Below, piece after piece: positions 8,901 to 17,460 of a stretch of 37,071 nt of DNA. The translations under genes and the position numbers were made by a program. Positions within the stretch are counted from its first letter, which is position 1, and each line of letters opens with the position of its first letter. This stretch comes from Caryophanales bacterium UBA4100 (GTDB lineage: Bacteria; Bacillota; Bacilli; Paenibacillales; UBA4045): contig DFXU01000095.1 in assembly GCA_002383285.1 (NCBI GenBank), positions 1 to 37,071 on the forward strand. The letters run 5' to 3'. The notes under the pieces were generated by a model. It was not told the DNA's origin, did no database searches, and saw only the letters and a program-made list of their open reading frames with translations.

Positions 8901-9605
8901 GTGGATGTGAATTCATTGGTCAAATGGTACCCGATCCACCTTGATATGTCAGGAAGGCATTGTGTAATTATAGGTGGTGGACATATAGCCCTGCGTCGTA
9001 TTGTCGGACTGCTTGAAGCTGACGCGATAATTACGGTAATAAGTCCTCAATGCCATTCGGATATTCTTCGTTTAGCTGCAGAATCCAAATTAACGATATC
9101 TTCGCGTGCGTATGAAGGTATAGCGGATCTGAAAAGTGCAGCTCTTGTTTTTGCAGCTACAGATGATGAGATAGTGAATGAGAAGATTTCAGATGATGCC
9201 AAGATACTGCAAATCCCTATGAATCATCTTGGGAATTCGAAGCTGAGTACATTCACTGTACCAGCTGTACTAAGACGAGGACGTTTAATTATGTCAGTAT
9301 CAACATCTGGCGCAAGTCCTGGATTAGCTAAGCGGATTCGTAGGGAGCTATCAGAGTGTTATGGAGCTGAATATAAACTATATGTTGATTTTCTTGCTGA
9401 GTTACGAGAATGGGTCCATGCAGAGGTCTCGGATGAGCAATGCCGAGCAATGATTTTCCATCAAGTGCTAAAATTCGATATAATAGAGCTAATAAAGTTA
9501 GAAAAGCTGCATGCCTTACGTTCATGGCTGCAGATTATGCTTCAACAAGAGCTTCAAGTAAACGAATGGGAACAGAGGTTCATAGATTATACGAATAACT
9601 TATAG
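8901..9605 (+). CDS. Precorrin-2 dehydrogenase / sirohydrochlorin ferrochelatase-like protein
   Basis: The 234-residue protein starts YPIHLDMSGRHCVIIGGGHIALRR, the NAD-binding opening of the Met8/CysG N-terminal family that oxidises precorrin-2 and, in some members, inserts iron to make sirohaem. A second family segment, FTVPAVLRRGRLIMSVSTSGASPGLAKRIR, covers residues 116-145. With the uroporphyrinogen methyltransferase half of the cobA-hemD gene two genes downstream, it gives the operon a sirohaem branch. The start is a GTG at 8901 with only a poor ribosome binding site; a second GTG at 8907 is possible. Thirteen bases separate it from hemC. Whether it also chelates iron cannot be told. Confidence 0.85.
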   Translation: MDVNSLVKWYPIHLDMSGRHCVIIGGGHIALRRIVGLLEADAIITVISPQCHSDILRLAAESKLTISSRAYEGIADLKSAALVFAATDDEIVNEKISDDAKILQIPMNHLGNSKLSTFTVPAVLRRGRLIMSVSTSGASPGLAKRIRRELSECYGAEYKLYVDFLAELREWVHAEVSDEQCRAMIFHQVLKFDIIELIKLEKLHALRSWLQIMLQQELQVNEWEQRFIDYTNNL

Positions 9606-9618
9606 AGAATGGAGTCGG

Positions 9619-10569
9619 ATGATGAAGAGACAAATTGTTGTTGGAACTAGGAAGAGTGAATTAGCATTAACCCAGACGAATCAGGTTATCCGGTTACTTC
9701 AAGATATGAGTATCCAGAACGGTTTAGACTATGAATTCAGGACGGAGCGAATAGTAACTAAAGGGGATCGTATTCTAGATGTAACTTTATCCAAAGTTGG
9801 TGGGAAAGGCTTGTTCGTCAAAGAGATTGAGCAAGCACTTATTGATGGTGACATTGACTTGGCAGTTCATAGCCTAAAGGATATGCCTGCAGAGTTACTC
9901 GATGGATTGATGATTGGTGCAGTGCCTAAACGTGTTGATCCTCGTGATTGTCTGATTTCCAAGGATAACCTCAAATTAGCGGATCTACCCCATGGGGCTC
10001 GAATTGGGACAAGTAGTTTGCGGCGGGTAAGTCAAATGAAGGCATATCGATCTGATCTGCAATTAGAATCAATTCGTGGTAACATCGATACGAGAATTCG
10101 TAAAATTGAAGTTGAAGGCTTTGATGCAGTTGTGCTCGCATCTGCCGGTCTATTCAGAATGGGTTGGGAGAACCGTGTAAGTGAATATTTAGAGCCGACA
10201 GTATGTTTACCTGCTGTTGGGCAAGGCGCACTCGGAATTGAGTGCCGAGCCGATGATATGGGAATCAGAGCTTTACTGGATATGCTGAATGATCCATGGT
10301 CTGCTCTAGCCGTTAAAGCTGAACGGAGCTTCCTTAGAAGATTGAATGGTGGGTGTCAGGTTCCTATTGGCGCTTATGCTGTGGTGGATCAACCTCATAA
10401 CCATGAACAAGCAGTAATTCACCTAACGGGTATGGTTGGGTCGCCAGATGGCGATATCATTCTTAAAGAGACATTGACAGGTATAGATCCGATAGAGCTT
10501 GGAATAAAGCTAGGTGAATTATTAGCATCTCAGGGTGCTGATCGAATACTAGATCGATTGGGGAGCTAA
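9619..10569 (+). CDS. hemC: Hydroxymethylbilane synthase (porphobilinogen deaminase)
   Basis: The 316-residue enzyme joins four porphobilinogens into hydroxymethylbilane. VGTRKSELALTQT (residues 8-20), the substrate loop VHSLKDMPAEL (82-92) and LRRVSQM are intact, and Cys246 in LNGGCQVPIGAY is the attachment point of the dipyrromethane cofactor. The length is standard. It lies 13 bases after the sirohaem gene and 5 bases before cobA-hemD, so it is part of the same transcript. Confidence 0.97.
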   Translation: MMKRQIVVGTRKSELALTQTNQVIRLLQDMSIQNGLDYEFRTERIVTKGDRILDVTLSKVGGKGLFVKEIEQALIDGDIDLAVHSLKDMPAELLDGLMIGAVPKRVDPRDCLISKDNLKLADLPHGARIGTSSLRRVSQMKAYRSDLQLESIRGNIDTRIRKIEVEGFDAVVLASAGLFRMGWENRVSEYLEPTVCLPAVGQGALGIECRADDMGIRALLDMLNDPWSALAVKAERSFLRRLNGGCQVPIGAYAVVDQPHNHEQAVIHLTGMVGSPDGDIILKETLTGIDPIELGIKLGELLASQGADRILDRLGS

Positions 10570-10574
10570 ATCGT

Positions 10575-12122
10575 ATGGTTGCTAAAGGGAAAGTTTATTT
10601 AGTGGGAGCAGGCCCCGGGGATCCAAAGTTAATTACAGTCAGAGGTATGGAAGCATTGCAGAGGGCGGATGTGGTTGTATACGATCGCTTAGCAAGTCCT
10701 CGCTTACTGCAAATGCTGAAGCCCATAACGGAAAAAATCTATGTCGGCAAACGTACAGATCGTCATACAATGAAGCAAGAAGAAATAAATCAATTGCTTG
10801 TTGATCTGGCTTTACAAGGCAAGATTGTTACACGACTTAAGGGTGGAGATCCGACTATATTTGGCCGCGTTGGAGAAGAGGCAGAGCTATTAGTAGACCA
10901 CGATATCGAGTTTGAAATCATACCTGGCGTAACATCTGCCACAGCTGTGCCAGCCTATGCAGGAATACCTGTAACCCACAGAGACTACGCATCTTCCATA
11001 GCGATTGTTACTGGTCATGAGAATCCAGAAAAGCTTGATATGAATATCAAGTGGGACAAGTTGACTCCGGCAACAGATACGATGATCTTCTTAATGGGAA
11101 TTGCCAAGATTGAATATATTCGCGATCAGCTAATCCTCCATGGCAAGCCTCCGGAAACGCCGGTTGCACTTATACGTTGGGGGACAAGAGTCAATCAACA
11201 AACATTGGTTAGTACATTAGCAGATATTGCTGAGAAGGTGAAGGAAAGCAATTTCAAACCACCTGCGGTGATTCTAGTTGGTGAGGTTGTTAAGCTTCGT
11301 GAGAAGCTCAATTGGTATGAGAAAAAACCGCTCTTCGGACGAAGAGTGTTGGTTACACGAGCGAGAAGTCAAGCAAGTGAGCTGGCTGAACGTATTGATG
11401 ATCTTGGCGGCGAGCCATATGAATTCCCGGTTATCGAATTAAGGCAGCCAACAGACGCCGCCATTCTGGCCAGATTAGATCATGCATTACAGCGTATTGA
11501 ACTGTATGATTGGATCATATTCACAAGCGTTAATGGTGTTGAATACTTCTTCATGCGAATGCAGCAGCTTGGCATCGATATTCGTCGTATGACTAAAGCT
11601 CGGCTAGCCGCAGTAGGTCCGAAAACCGAGGAAGCGCTATTGAATCGTGGCTTGTTGACAGCTGTGTTACCCACAGCCTTCTATCAGGCTGAAGGGTTAC
11701 TCCAATCGGTCTTACCTGAGCTGAAGCAAGGACAGGAGGTTCTTCTTCCACGTGCAGATCTAGCAAGAGAATATTTGCCCAGCCAATTGATGCAATTAGG
11801 AATGAATGTAACTCAAGTAGATGTGTACAATAATGTGATCTGTAGTGAAGGGATTGAGGATTTAATTGAACTGCTTCGTAGAGGAGATATTCATATTGTT
11901 ACCTTCACTAGCTCCTCCACTGTGAATAATGTATGTCGATTGCTCGAGGAGCATTCGAAAGTGAAAGCGGCTGATTTATTAGCTGCGACCAAGATAGCAT
12001 GCATTGGTCCGGTTACTGCGTCAACGATTAAAGACTGGGGCTTACATATAGAATATATGGCTAAGGAAGCTACGATTGATTCACTTGTAGAGGCAATTAT
12101 TGATCATTCGTTCATCGTATAA
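10575..12122 (+). CDS. cobA-hemD: Fused uroporphyrinogen-III C-methyltransferase / uroporphyrinogen-III synthase
   Basis: Two enzymes are joined in 515 residues. The first, about residues 1-245, is a SAM-dependent methyltransferase with VYLVGAGPGDPKLITVRG, VVYDRL and the RLKGGDPTIFGRVGEE motif; it sends uroporphyrinogen III towards sirohaem. The second, from about residue 250 (FGRRVLVTRARSQ) to the end, is uroporphyrinogen-III synthase, which closes hydroxymethylbilane; it has TSVNGVEYFF, AVGPKTEEAL and TFTSSSTVNN segments. The fusion puts the enzyme that makes the branch-point compound beside the one that uses it. The arrangement is known from Gram-positive bacteria, so it is not a frameshift artefact. 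Confidence 0.94.
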   Translation: MVAKGKVYLVGAGPGDPKLITVRGMEALQRADVVVYDRLASPRLLQMLKPITEKIYVGKRTDRHTMKQEEINQLLVDLALQGKIVTRLKGGDPTIFGRVGEEAELLVDHDIEFEIIPGVTSATAVPAYAGIPVTHRDYASSIAIVTGHENPEKLDMNIKWDKLTPATDTMIFLMGIAKIEYIRDQLILHGKPPETPVALIRWGTRVNQQTLVSTLADIAEKVKESNFKPPAVILVGEVVKLREKLNWYEKKPLFGRRVLVTRARSQASELAERIDDLGGEPYEFPVIELRQPTDAAILARLDHALQRIELYDWIIFTSVNGVEYFFMRMQQLGIDIRRMTKARLAAVGPKTEEALLNRGLLTAVLPTAFYQAEGLLQSVLPELKQGQEVLLPRADLAREYLPSQLMQLGMNVTQVDVYNNVICSEGIEDLIELLRRGDIHIVTFTSSSTVNNVCRLLEEHSKVKAADLLAATKIACIGPVTASTIKDWGLHIEYMAKEATIDSLVEAIIDHSFIV

Positions 12123-12183
12123 GTAAATAACTTTTATCAGCTGCTAGTCCGTCATCCAAAATTCTCATTAATGAGGTGTATCT

Positions 12184-13176
12184 ATGGCGTTTCCAATATC
12201 TAGACATAGAAGAACAAGAGGTACAGTCAATTTACGTAATATGGTTCGTGAGCATGCTGTGTCGGTTCACGATTTAATCTATCCAATGTTTATCACCGAA
12301 GGTGAGAATATTCGTAATGAGATATCCTCGATGCCAGGTGTTTATCATTATTCGCTTGATCGCTTGGACGAAGAGATTGATGAGGTAGTTAAGCTTGGAA
12401 TTCAAGCTGTGTTATTATTTGGTGTAACGACCGAGAAGGATGCTTGTGGAAGTTCGGCATTCGCTGCAGAAGGTATTGTTCAGAGGGCAACACGTCTAAT
12501 TAAACGTCGGAACAATGATCTGCTAGTTATTGCAGATACCTGCCTATGTGAGTTTACGGATCATGGGCATTGTGGAGTGATTAAACAGGATACTGTTAAT
12601 AATCGCACATATATTGACAATGATGAATCGCTCGAAATCCTTGTGAGAACTGCTGTTTCTCAAGCAAGAGCAGGCGCAGACATCATAGCGCCATCCAATA
12701 TGATGGATGGCTTCGTACAGGCGATACGTATTGGACTTGATGAAGCTGGCTTCGACCGGATTCCGATAATGTCCTATGCTGTCAAATATGCTTCTGCATT
12801 CTATGGACCCTTTAGAGAAGCTGCAAATTCGGCACCACAGTTTGGAGATCGAAAAACCTACCAGATGGATTCAGCCAATATTAGAGAAGCCCTTCGCGAG
12901 GCCGACTCGGACGTAGTCGAAGGCGCGGATATGCTTATTGTTAAGCCGGCGCTTGCTTATATGGACGTCATTCGTGCTGTCAGAGATAACTTTGATTTGC
13001 CAGTTGTTGTATACAATGTGAGCGGAGAATATGCCATGGTTAAGGCTACTAGCAGTCAGGGCTGGATAGATGAGAAGGCCATAGTCATGGAGATGATGGT
13101 TGGATTCAAACGAGCTGGAGCAGATATGATTATTACCTACTTCGCTAAGGATGTTGCAAGATGGCTCAAGGCTTGA
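12184..13176 (+). CDS. hemB: Delta-aminolevulinic acid dehydratase (porphobilinogen synthase)
   Basis: The 330-residue enzyme condenses two aminolevulinate molecules to porphobilinogen. Both catalytic lysines are present: K201 in YAVKYASAFYGPF and the Schiff-base K254 in MLIVKPALAYMD. Cys120, Cys122 and Cys130 in the TCLCEFTDHGHC segment form the catalytic zinc site, so this is a zinc-type enzyme. GAGGTG precedes the start. It is the last gene of the first hem run; its stop lies two bases from the stop of the convergent regulator gene, and no terminator was seen between them. Confidence 0.97.
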   Translation: MAFPISRHRRTRGTVNLRNMVREHAVSVHDLIYPMFITEGENIRNEISSMPGVYHYSLDRLDEEIDEVVKLGIQAVLLFGVTTEKDACGSSAFAAEGIVQRATRLIKRRNNDLLVIADTCLCEFTDHGHCGVIKQDTVNNRTYIDNDESLEILVRTAVSQARAGADIIAPSNMMDGFVQAIRIGLDEAGFDRIPIMSYAVKYASAFYGPFREAANSAPQFGDRKTYQMDSANIREALREADSDVVEGADMLIVKPALAYMDVIRAVRDNFDLPVVVYNVSGEYAMVKATSSQGWIDEKAIVMEMMVGFKRAGADMIITYFAKDVARWLKA

Positions 13177-13178
13177 GC

Positions 13179-13838
13179 TCATCCGCGAAGCTTAGCTAGA
13201 TCAATGGTAAAACCTTCATCCGTTACTGTAAGAATTTGCTTAGTTTGAAACTCTCTTATTGCTTCCATAAAGGTATCCTTCTTAACCCCTGCCATCCGGG
13301 AAAGCTCATCAAAGTTAAACACAATTCGAAGTGAGATGGTTGTACCCTGACGAACGCCATGCTTATTAGCCATCTGTATGAGATGCTTTAGAATTCGTGT
13401 GCGAGAATCTAGAAATGTCAGATCATGAACATGTTGATTTGTATCCCGCAGTCTCGTGCACAGCTCTTGCATAATCATAATCGCGATATCGAAGTTTTCT
13501 CTAAGCACATTAAGAAAGCTTACCTTATCAAGTGTTAATAGGACGCTGTCGTCTACTACTGCTGCTGAGGCAGATCGGGGTTTACCATCTAGTAATGAGA
13601 GCTCACCGAAGCTATCACCTGACTTGAAGAGAGACAATATCTTGTCTTCACCTCCGCTTGAAGTGTATATCTTGACTGAGCCTGACATGACTACATAGAA
13701 CTCTGCACCTTGGTCCTTCTCACGGAATAGCAAATGACCGTTTTTGAATGACTTACCTTTACAATGCTGACCTATGACCTCTAGTTGCTCATCGGTCAGA
13801 CTTGAGAATAATGAGACCTTCTTTAATACCTTTAGCAT
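13179..13838 (-). CDS. CRP/FNR-family transcription regulator
   Basis: The 219-residue protein has a cyclic-nucleotide-binding-like beta-barrel in residues 1-120, with GELSLLDGKPRSASAAV in the position of the phosphate-binding cassette, a long dimerisation helix to about 145, and a winged helix-turn-helix at about 170-210 (FDELSRMAGVKKDTFMEAI). Its two cysteines (near 26 and 127) are not an FNR-like cluster set, so direct oxygen sensing by Fe-S is unlikely. The gene runs against the hem operon: convergent with hemB, divergent from hemL with 76 bases between starts. A palindrome in that gap suggests it may control itself and hemL. The effector is unknown; the ligand pocket resembles but does not prove cAMP binding. 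Confidence 0.88.
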   Translation of the reverse strand: MLKVLKKVSLFSSLTDEQLEVIGQHCKGKSFKNGHLLFREKDQGAEFYVVMSGSVKIYTSSGGEDKILSLFKSGDSFGELSLLDGKPRSASAAVVDDSVLLTLDKVSFLNVLRENFDIAIMIMQELCTRLRDTNQHVHDLTFLDSRTRILKHLIQMANKHGVRQGTTISLRIVFNFDELSRMAGVKKDTFMEAIREFQTKQILTVTDEGFTIDLAKLRG

Positions 13839-13866
13839 CGAAGTGATCGCCTACTTTTATTAGATT

Positions 13867-13881
13867 AAATTAGACTAATTT
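13867..13881. promoter_or_regulatory. Palindrome in the regulator/hemL divergent promoter region
   Basis: AAATTAG-A-CTAATTT is a perfect 7+1+7 palindrome midway between the starts of the CRP/FNR-type gene and hemL. On the minus strand TTGTAT and TTTAAT at 18-base spacing flank or overlap it. It does not match the CRP (TGTGA/TCACA) or FNR (TTGAT/ATCAA) consensus. An operator role is inferred from position and symmetry only. Confidence 0.4.
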
Positions 13882-13914
13882 TATCACATACAAATCATTA
13901 GGGGGTAATTAATA

Positions 13915-15216
13915 ATGAATGAAGCTTCGAAACGTCAGGATTCACGTTCTAAGGAAGCTTTTGCAGAGGCGTTACAGTACATTCCTGGTGGTGTGAACAG
14001 CCCTGTTCGCGCATTCCGCTCCGTTGGCATGTCGCCATATTATGTTGAACGTGGTGAGGGATCAAGGATTTATGATATAGATGGGCACTCGTATATTGAT
14101 TATATTGGTTCTTGGGGGCCCCTAATTCTAGGACATGCTCATCCATCTATTATTGAAGCCATTCAACACACAGCCGCGAGGGGAACCAGCTTTGGTGCAC
14201 CGACTTTATTGGAAACTGAGATGGCCAAGCTTGTATGCGAGCGAGTCCCTTCTGTTGAGATGGTTAGAATGGTAAACTCGGGTACAGAAGCTACAATGAG
14301 CGCTCTTCGTCTAGCGCGGGGCTATACAGGACGAAGTAAAATCGTCAAATTCGAAGGCTGTTATCACGGACATGCAGATTCTCTACTAATTAAGGCTGGG
14401 TCGGGTATTGCCACATTAGCATTACCAGATAGTCCTGGAGTTCCTGAAGCAGTAGCTGCTCAGACGATTACGATACCTTACAATGATTTGGATGCCGTAC
14501 ATCTTATATTCCAGCAATATGGTGAGGAAATTGCGGGAGTCATCGTTGAACCGATCGCTGGTAATATGGGCGTTGTTCCACCTGTAAGCGGATTTCTCGA
14601 AGGCCTTAGGAAGATCACCAGTGAATATGGAAGCTTGCTCATCTTTGATGAAGTAATGACTGGGTTTCGAGTAGATATTCACAGTGCACAAGGTTTATAT
14701 GGGATAACACCGGATATCACCTGTCTAGGTAAGGTTATTGGTGGAGGGTTACCTGTTGGGGCATATGGAGGACGTCGGGATATTATGGAGAGGATGGCTC
14801 CTGCGGGTCCGATATATCAAGCCGGTACACTCTCAGGCAATCCACTAGCTATGTCAGCAGGGTATGCTACCCTTAATATACTCGGTGAACCTGGTGTGTA
14901 CGAGAGTCTTGAGCGCAAATCCGCGCGACTTGAGCGAGGATTTATCACTAATGCTAATGAACGGGGTATCGCTTGTACGATTAATCGAGTAGGCTCTATG
15001 GTCTGTCCATTCTTTACAGATGTGAAGGTTACTAATTATGAATCTGCTAAGACCTCGGATCTACAACGATTCAGTCGATATTTCGCTTCTATGCTCGAAT
15101 TAGGTGTCAGCGTAGCGCCTTCTCAGTTTGAAGGAATGTTCGTCTCACTAGCACATACAGATGATGATATTGAAGCGACTATCGAAGCACATCGTTCAGC
15201 ACTATTAGCATTATAA
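13915..15216 (+). CDS. hemL: Glutamate-1-semialdehyde 2,1-aminomutase
   Basis: This 433-residue PLP enzyme turns glutamate-1-semialdehyde into aminolevulinate, the step after HemA. IPGGVNSPVRAF, GTEATMSALRLARG and GCYHGHAD are intact, and the PLP lysine is K273 in CLGKVIGGGLPVGAYGG. GGGGG nine bases upstream sets the start. Although it belongs in the pathway with hemA, it is separated from hemA-hemB by the minus-strand regulator gene, so it needs its own promoter in the 76-base gap. A hairpin terminator follows. Confidence 0.97.
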   Translation: MNEASKRQDSRSKEAFAEALQYIPGGVNSPVRAFRSVGMSPYYVERGEGSRIYDIDGHSYIDYIGSWGPLILGHAHPSIIEAIQHTAARGTSFGAPTLLETEMAKLVCERVPSVEMVRMVNSGTEATMSALRLARGYTGRSKIVKFEGCYHGHADSLLIKAGSGIATLALPDSPGVPEAVAAQTITIPYNDLDAVHLIFQQYGEEIAGVIVEPIAGNMGVVPPVSGFLEGLRKITSEYGSLLIFDEVMTGFRVDIHSAQGLYGITPDITCLGKVIGGGLPVGAYGGRRDIMERMAPAGPIYQAGTLSGNPLAMSAGYATLNILGEPGVYESLERKSARLERGFITNANERGIACTINRVGSMVCPFFTDVKVTNYESAKTSDLQRFSRYFASMLELGVSVAPSQFEGMFVSLAHTDDDIEATIEAHRSALLAL

Positions 15217-15246
15217 ATTTCACGGATTTACTACAAAAGCCTCTCG

Positions 15247-15265
15247 GGACAGCTTAATGCTGTCC
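15247..15265 (+). terminator. Probable terminator after hemL
   Basis: GGACAGC and GCTGTCC form a 7-bp stem with loop TTAAT, followed by TATTATTATA, a weak T-rich tail. The rest of the 195-base gap to hemE holds only the hemE promoter. Confidence 0.6.
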
Positions 15266-15338
15266 TATTATTATACAAAACTAGACATTCCTTCTCATGC
15301 AATGTCATTGAATTGTCAGATTGTTCGTCACTCAGAAC

Positions 15339-15368
15339 TTGTTGCAAATTTCAGAAAAAGGCTATAAT
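15339..15368 (+). promoter_or_regulatory. Promoter of hemE
   Basis: TTGTTG (15339-15344) and a consensus TATAAT (15363-15368) are 18 bases apart, placing the start of transcription about 37 bases before hemE. It probably drives hemE, hemH, hemY and the genes behind them. Confidence 0.65.
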
Positions 15369-15411
15369 GAACATTATGAGTTCAAAAGCAAGGAAATGAG
15401 GAAATCAGCGA

Positions 15412-16467
15412 ATGACCTTTAATGACACATTCATCAGAGCATGTAGAAAACAACCAGTTGATCAGGTGCCCGTATGGTACATGCGTCAAGCAGGTAGATA
15501 CGACCCGGAATATCGCAAAATAAAAGAGAAGTATTCACTTCTTGAGATTTGTAGTCAACCAGAATTGGCCGCTGAGGTTAGTTTGATGCCTGTCAAGAAG
15601 CTTGGTGTAGATGCGGCTATCCTTTATTCAGATATTATGAATCCTGTAGCTTCTATCGGTATAGAGTTTGATATCGTGAAGAATATTGGCCCAGTCATAC
15701 ACAATCCAATACGTAGTGTACAGGATGTAGACCGACTTAAGCCTATTAACATTGAGCAGGACTTGTCACATGTGATACAGACAATTCGTATTCTTGCAGG
15801 TGAATTAACGGTTCCATTAATTACGTTTGCTGGCGCACCATTCACAATAGCTAGCTACTTGATTGAAGGGAAGCCGTCAAGGAATTATTTGTTAACCAAA
15901 CAATTGATGTATACTGAGCCAGCTACATGGTTCAAGCTTATGGACAAATTAGGAGATATGGTTATCGCTTATCTCAAGGCCCATATTGCTGCTGGTGCTA
16001 AGACCATCCAATTGTTCGACAGCTGGGTAGGGGCGTTATCCCCGGAGGACTTCCAAACCTTCGTATTGCCTACGATTCAACGGATTTTCGAGGCTTTGTC
16101 TCATCTTCCACAACCCAAAATCTATTTTCCCGGAGTGAGCTCGGGAGAATTGCTCCCTTATTTGGCTTCGTTACAGGTTGATGTGATTGGTTTAGATTGG
16201 CGTGTGTCTATTCGTGAAGGACGCCGTCGTGTGGGTCATAGATACGCAGTACAAGGTAATCTAGATCCTGTTGTATTGACTGCACCTATGCCAGTAATTG
16301 AGAAATATGCGCGTGAGATTATTGATCAAGGTATAGAGCAGCCAGGCTATATATTTAATTTAGGGCATGGTCTATTCCCTGAAGCCTCGTTGGACAAGCT
16401 TAGGGAACTCACCGAATTTGTTCATGAGTATTCAAGATCGGCGATAAAAGCGGTAACACAAGCTTAG
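15412..16467 (+). CDS. hemE: Uroporphyrinogen decarboxylase
   Basis: The 351-residue enzyme removes four carboxyl groups from uroporphyrinogen III to give coproporphyrinogen III. PVWYMRQAGRYDPEYR (residues 20-35) contains the substrate-binding arginines, LYSDIM holds the active-site aspartate, and VQGNLDP and FNLGHGLFPEAS complete the site. The length is standard. It opens a second hem transcript with its own promoter, followed 51 bases later by hemH. Confidence 0.97.
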   Translation: MTFNDTFIRACRKQPVDQVPVWYMRQAGRYDPEYRKIKEKYSLLEICSQPELAAEVSLMPVKKLGVDAAILYSDIMNPVASIGIEFDIVKNIGPVIHNPIRSVQDVDRLKPINIEQDLSHVIQTIRILAGELTVPLITFAGAPFTIASYLIEGKPSRNYLLTKQLMYTEPATWFKLMDKLGDMVIAYLKAHIAAGAKTIQLFDSWVGALSPEDFQTFVLPTIQRIFEALSHLPQPKIYFPGVSSGELLPYLASLQVDVIGLDWRVSIREGRRRVGHRYAVQGNLDPVVLTAPMPVIEKYAREIIDQGIEQPGYIFNLGHGLFPEASLDKLRELTEFVHEYSRSAIKAVTQA

Positions 16468-16518
16468 CAGCCTTTTGGTAGAGTAAGGTTAAAGTTTATT
16501 AGAGAGAAGTGATGACTA

Positions 16519-17460
16519 GTGTCGAAGCGGAGAATAGGCGTGCTTGTGATGTCATACGGAACCCCAGAAAGCCTCGAGCAAGTAGAAGCGTACTACACCC
16601 ATATTCGCCGTGGTAATCCACCCTCTCCTGAGCAACTGAATGAATTGAAGGATCGTTATGAGGCTATCGTTGGTGGCGTGTTCCCACTTAGAGAGAATAC
16701 GAATAACCAAGTACAAGCATTGCAAGTCCAATTAAATCAAGATTATCCCGAGTATGAATTTCACTGCTACCAAGGGTTAAAGCATGCATATCCATTTATT
16801 GAGGATGGCGTCTCACGTATGTTGAATGATGGTATTAGCGAGGCGATAGGCATCGTTCTGGCTCCTCATTATTCGATTATGAGTGTTGGGAGTTACATTA
16901 AACGAGCCCAGGATGCCATAGAACAGCAACCGATTACGATGAAATTTGTAAAGGATTATCATCTTCATCCCTTGCTTATTCAGACTTTAGCGACCCGATT
17001 GACGGATGTGCTGGCTAAATTCCCTGGCACTCCCAAGGATGAGATTCGTGTAATATTCAGTGCTCATAGCTTACCAGCTAAAATTCTCGAGATGAATGAT
17101 CCATATGCTGATCAATTGTTGGAGACATCGAGAGCTATATGTGCGGAGACGAATGTTTCGAACTGGCAATTTGCTTGGCAGAGCGCGGGTAGAACAGCAA
17201 CTCCATGGTTAGGGCCTGATATTCTTGATGTGTTAAAGTCTATAAGCTCGGATGAACAGATTAAGCATGTAGTGATCTCTCCAATTGGCTTTGTATCTGA
17301 CCATCTAGAAGTATTATATGATATTGATATAGAAGCGCAGAAGGTTGCGCAGGGTCTTGGCATGCACTTGGAGCGAACGGCCTCTCTAAATACAGATCCA
17401 TACTATATGAAGGTGCTTGCTGATAGTGTATATCATCGCATGAGTGTGAACGTACTATGA
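16519..17460 (+). CDS. hemH: Coproporphyrin III / protoporphyrin ferrochelatase
   Basis: The 313-residue soluble enzyme inserts iron into the porphyrin ring. His183 (FSAHSLPAK) and Glu264 (SDHLEVLYDID) fall at the same numbers as the metal-site residues of the Bacillus subtilis enzyme. Gram-positive members of this type act on coproporphyrin III, with haem completed later by HemQ/ChdC, which is not in this window. The start is a GTG with an AGAGAAG site some distance upstream. The stop overlaps the hemY start by four bases (ATGA), indicating coupled translation. Confidence 0.95.
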   Translation: MSKRRIGVLVMSYGTPESLEQVEAYYTHIRRGNPPSPEQLNELKDRYEAIVGGVFPLRENTNNQVQALQVQLNQDYPEYEFHCYQGLKHAYPFIEDGVSRMLNDGISEAIGIVLAPHYSIMSVGSYIKRAQDAIEQQPITMKFVKDYHLHPLLIQTLATRLTDVLAKFPGTPKDEIRVIFSAHSLPAKILEMNDPYADQLLETSRAICAETNVSNWQFAWQSAGRTATPWLGPDILDVLKSISSDEQIKHVVISPIGFVSDHLEVLYDIDIEAQKVAQGLGMHLERTASLNTDPYYMKVLADSVYHRMSVNVL

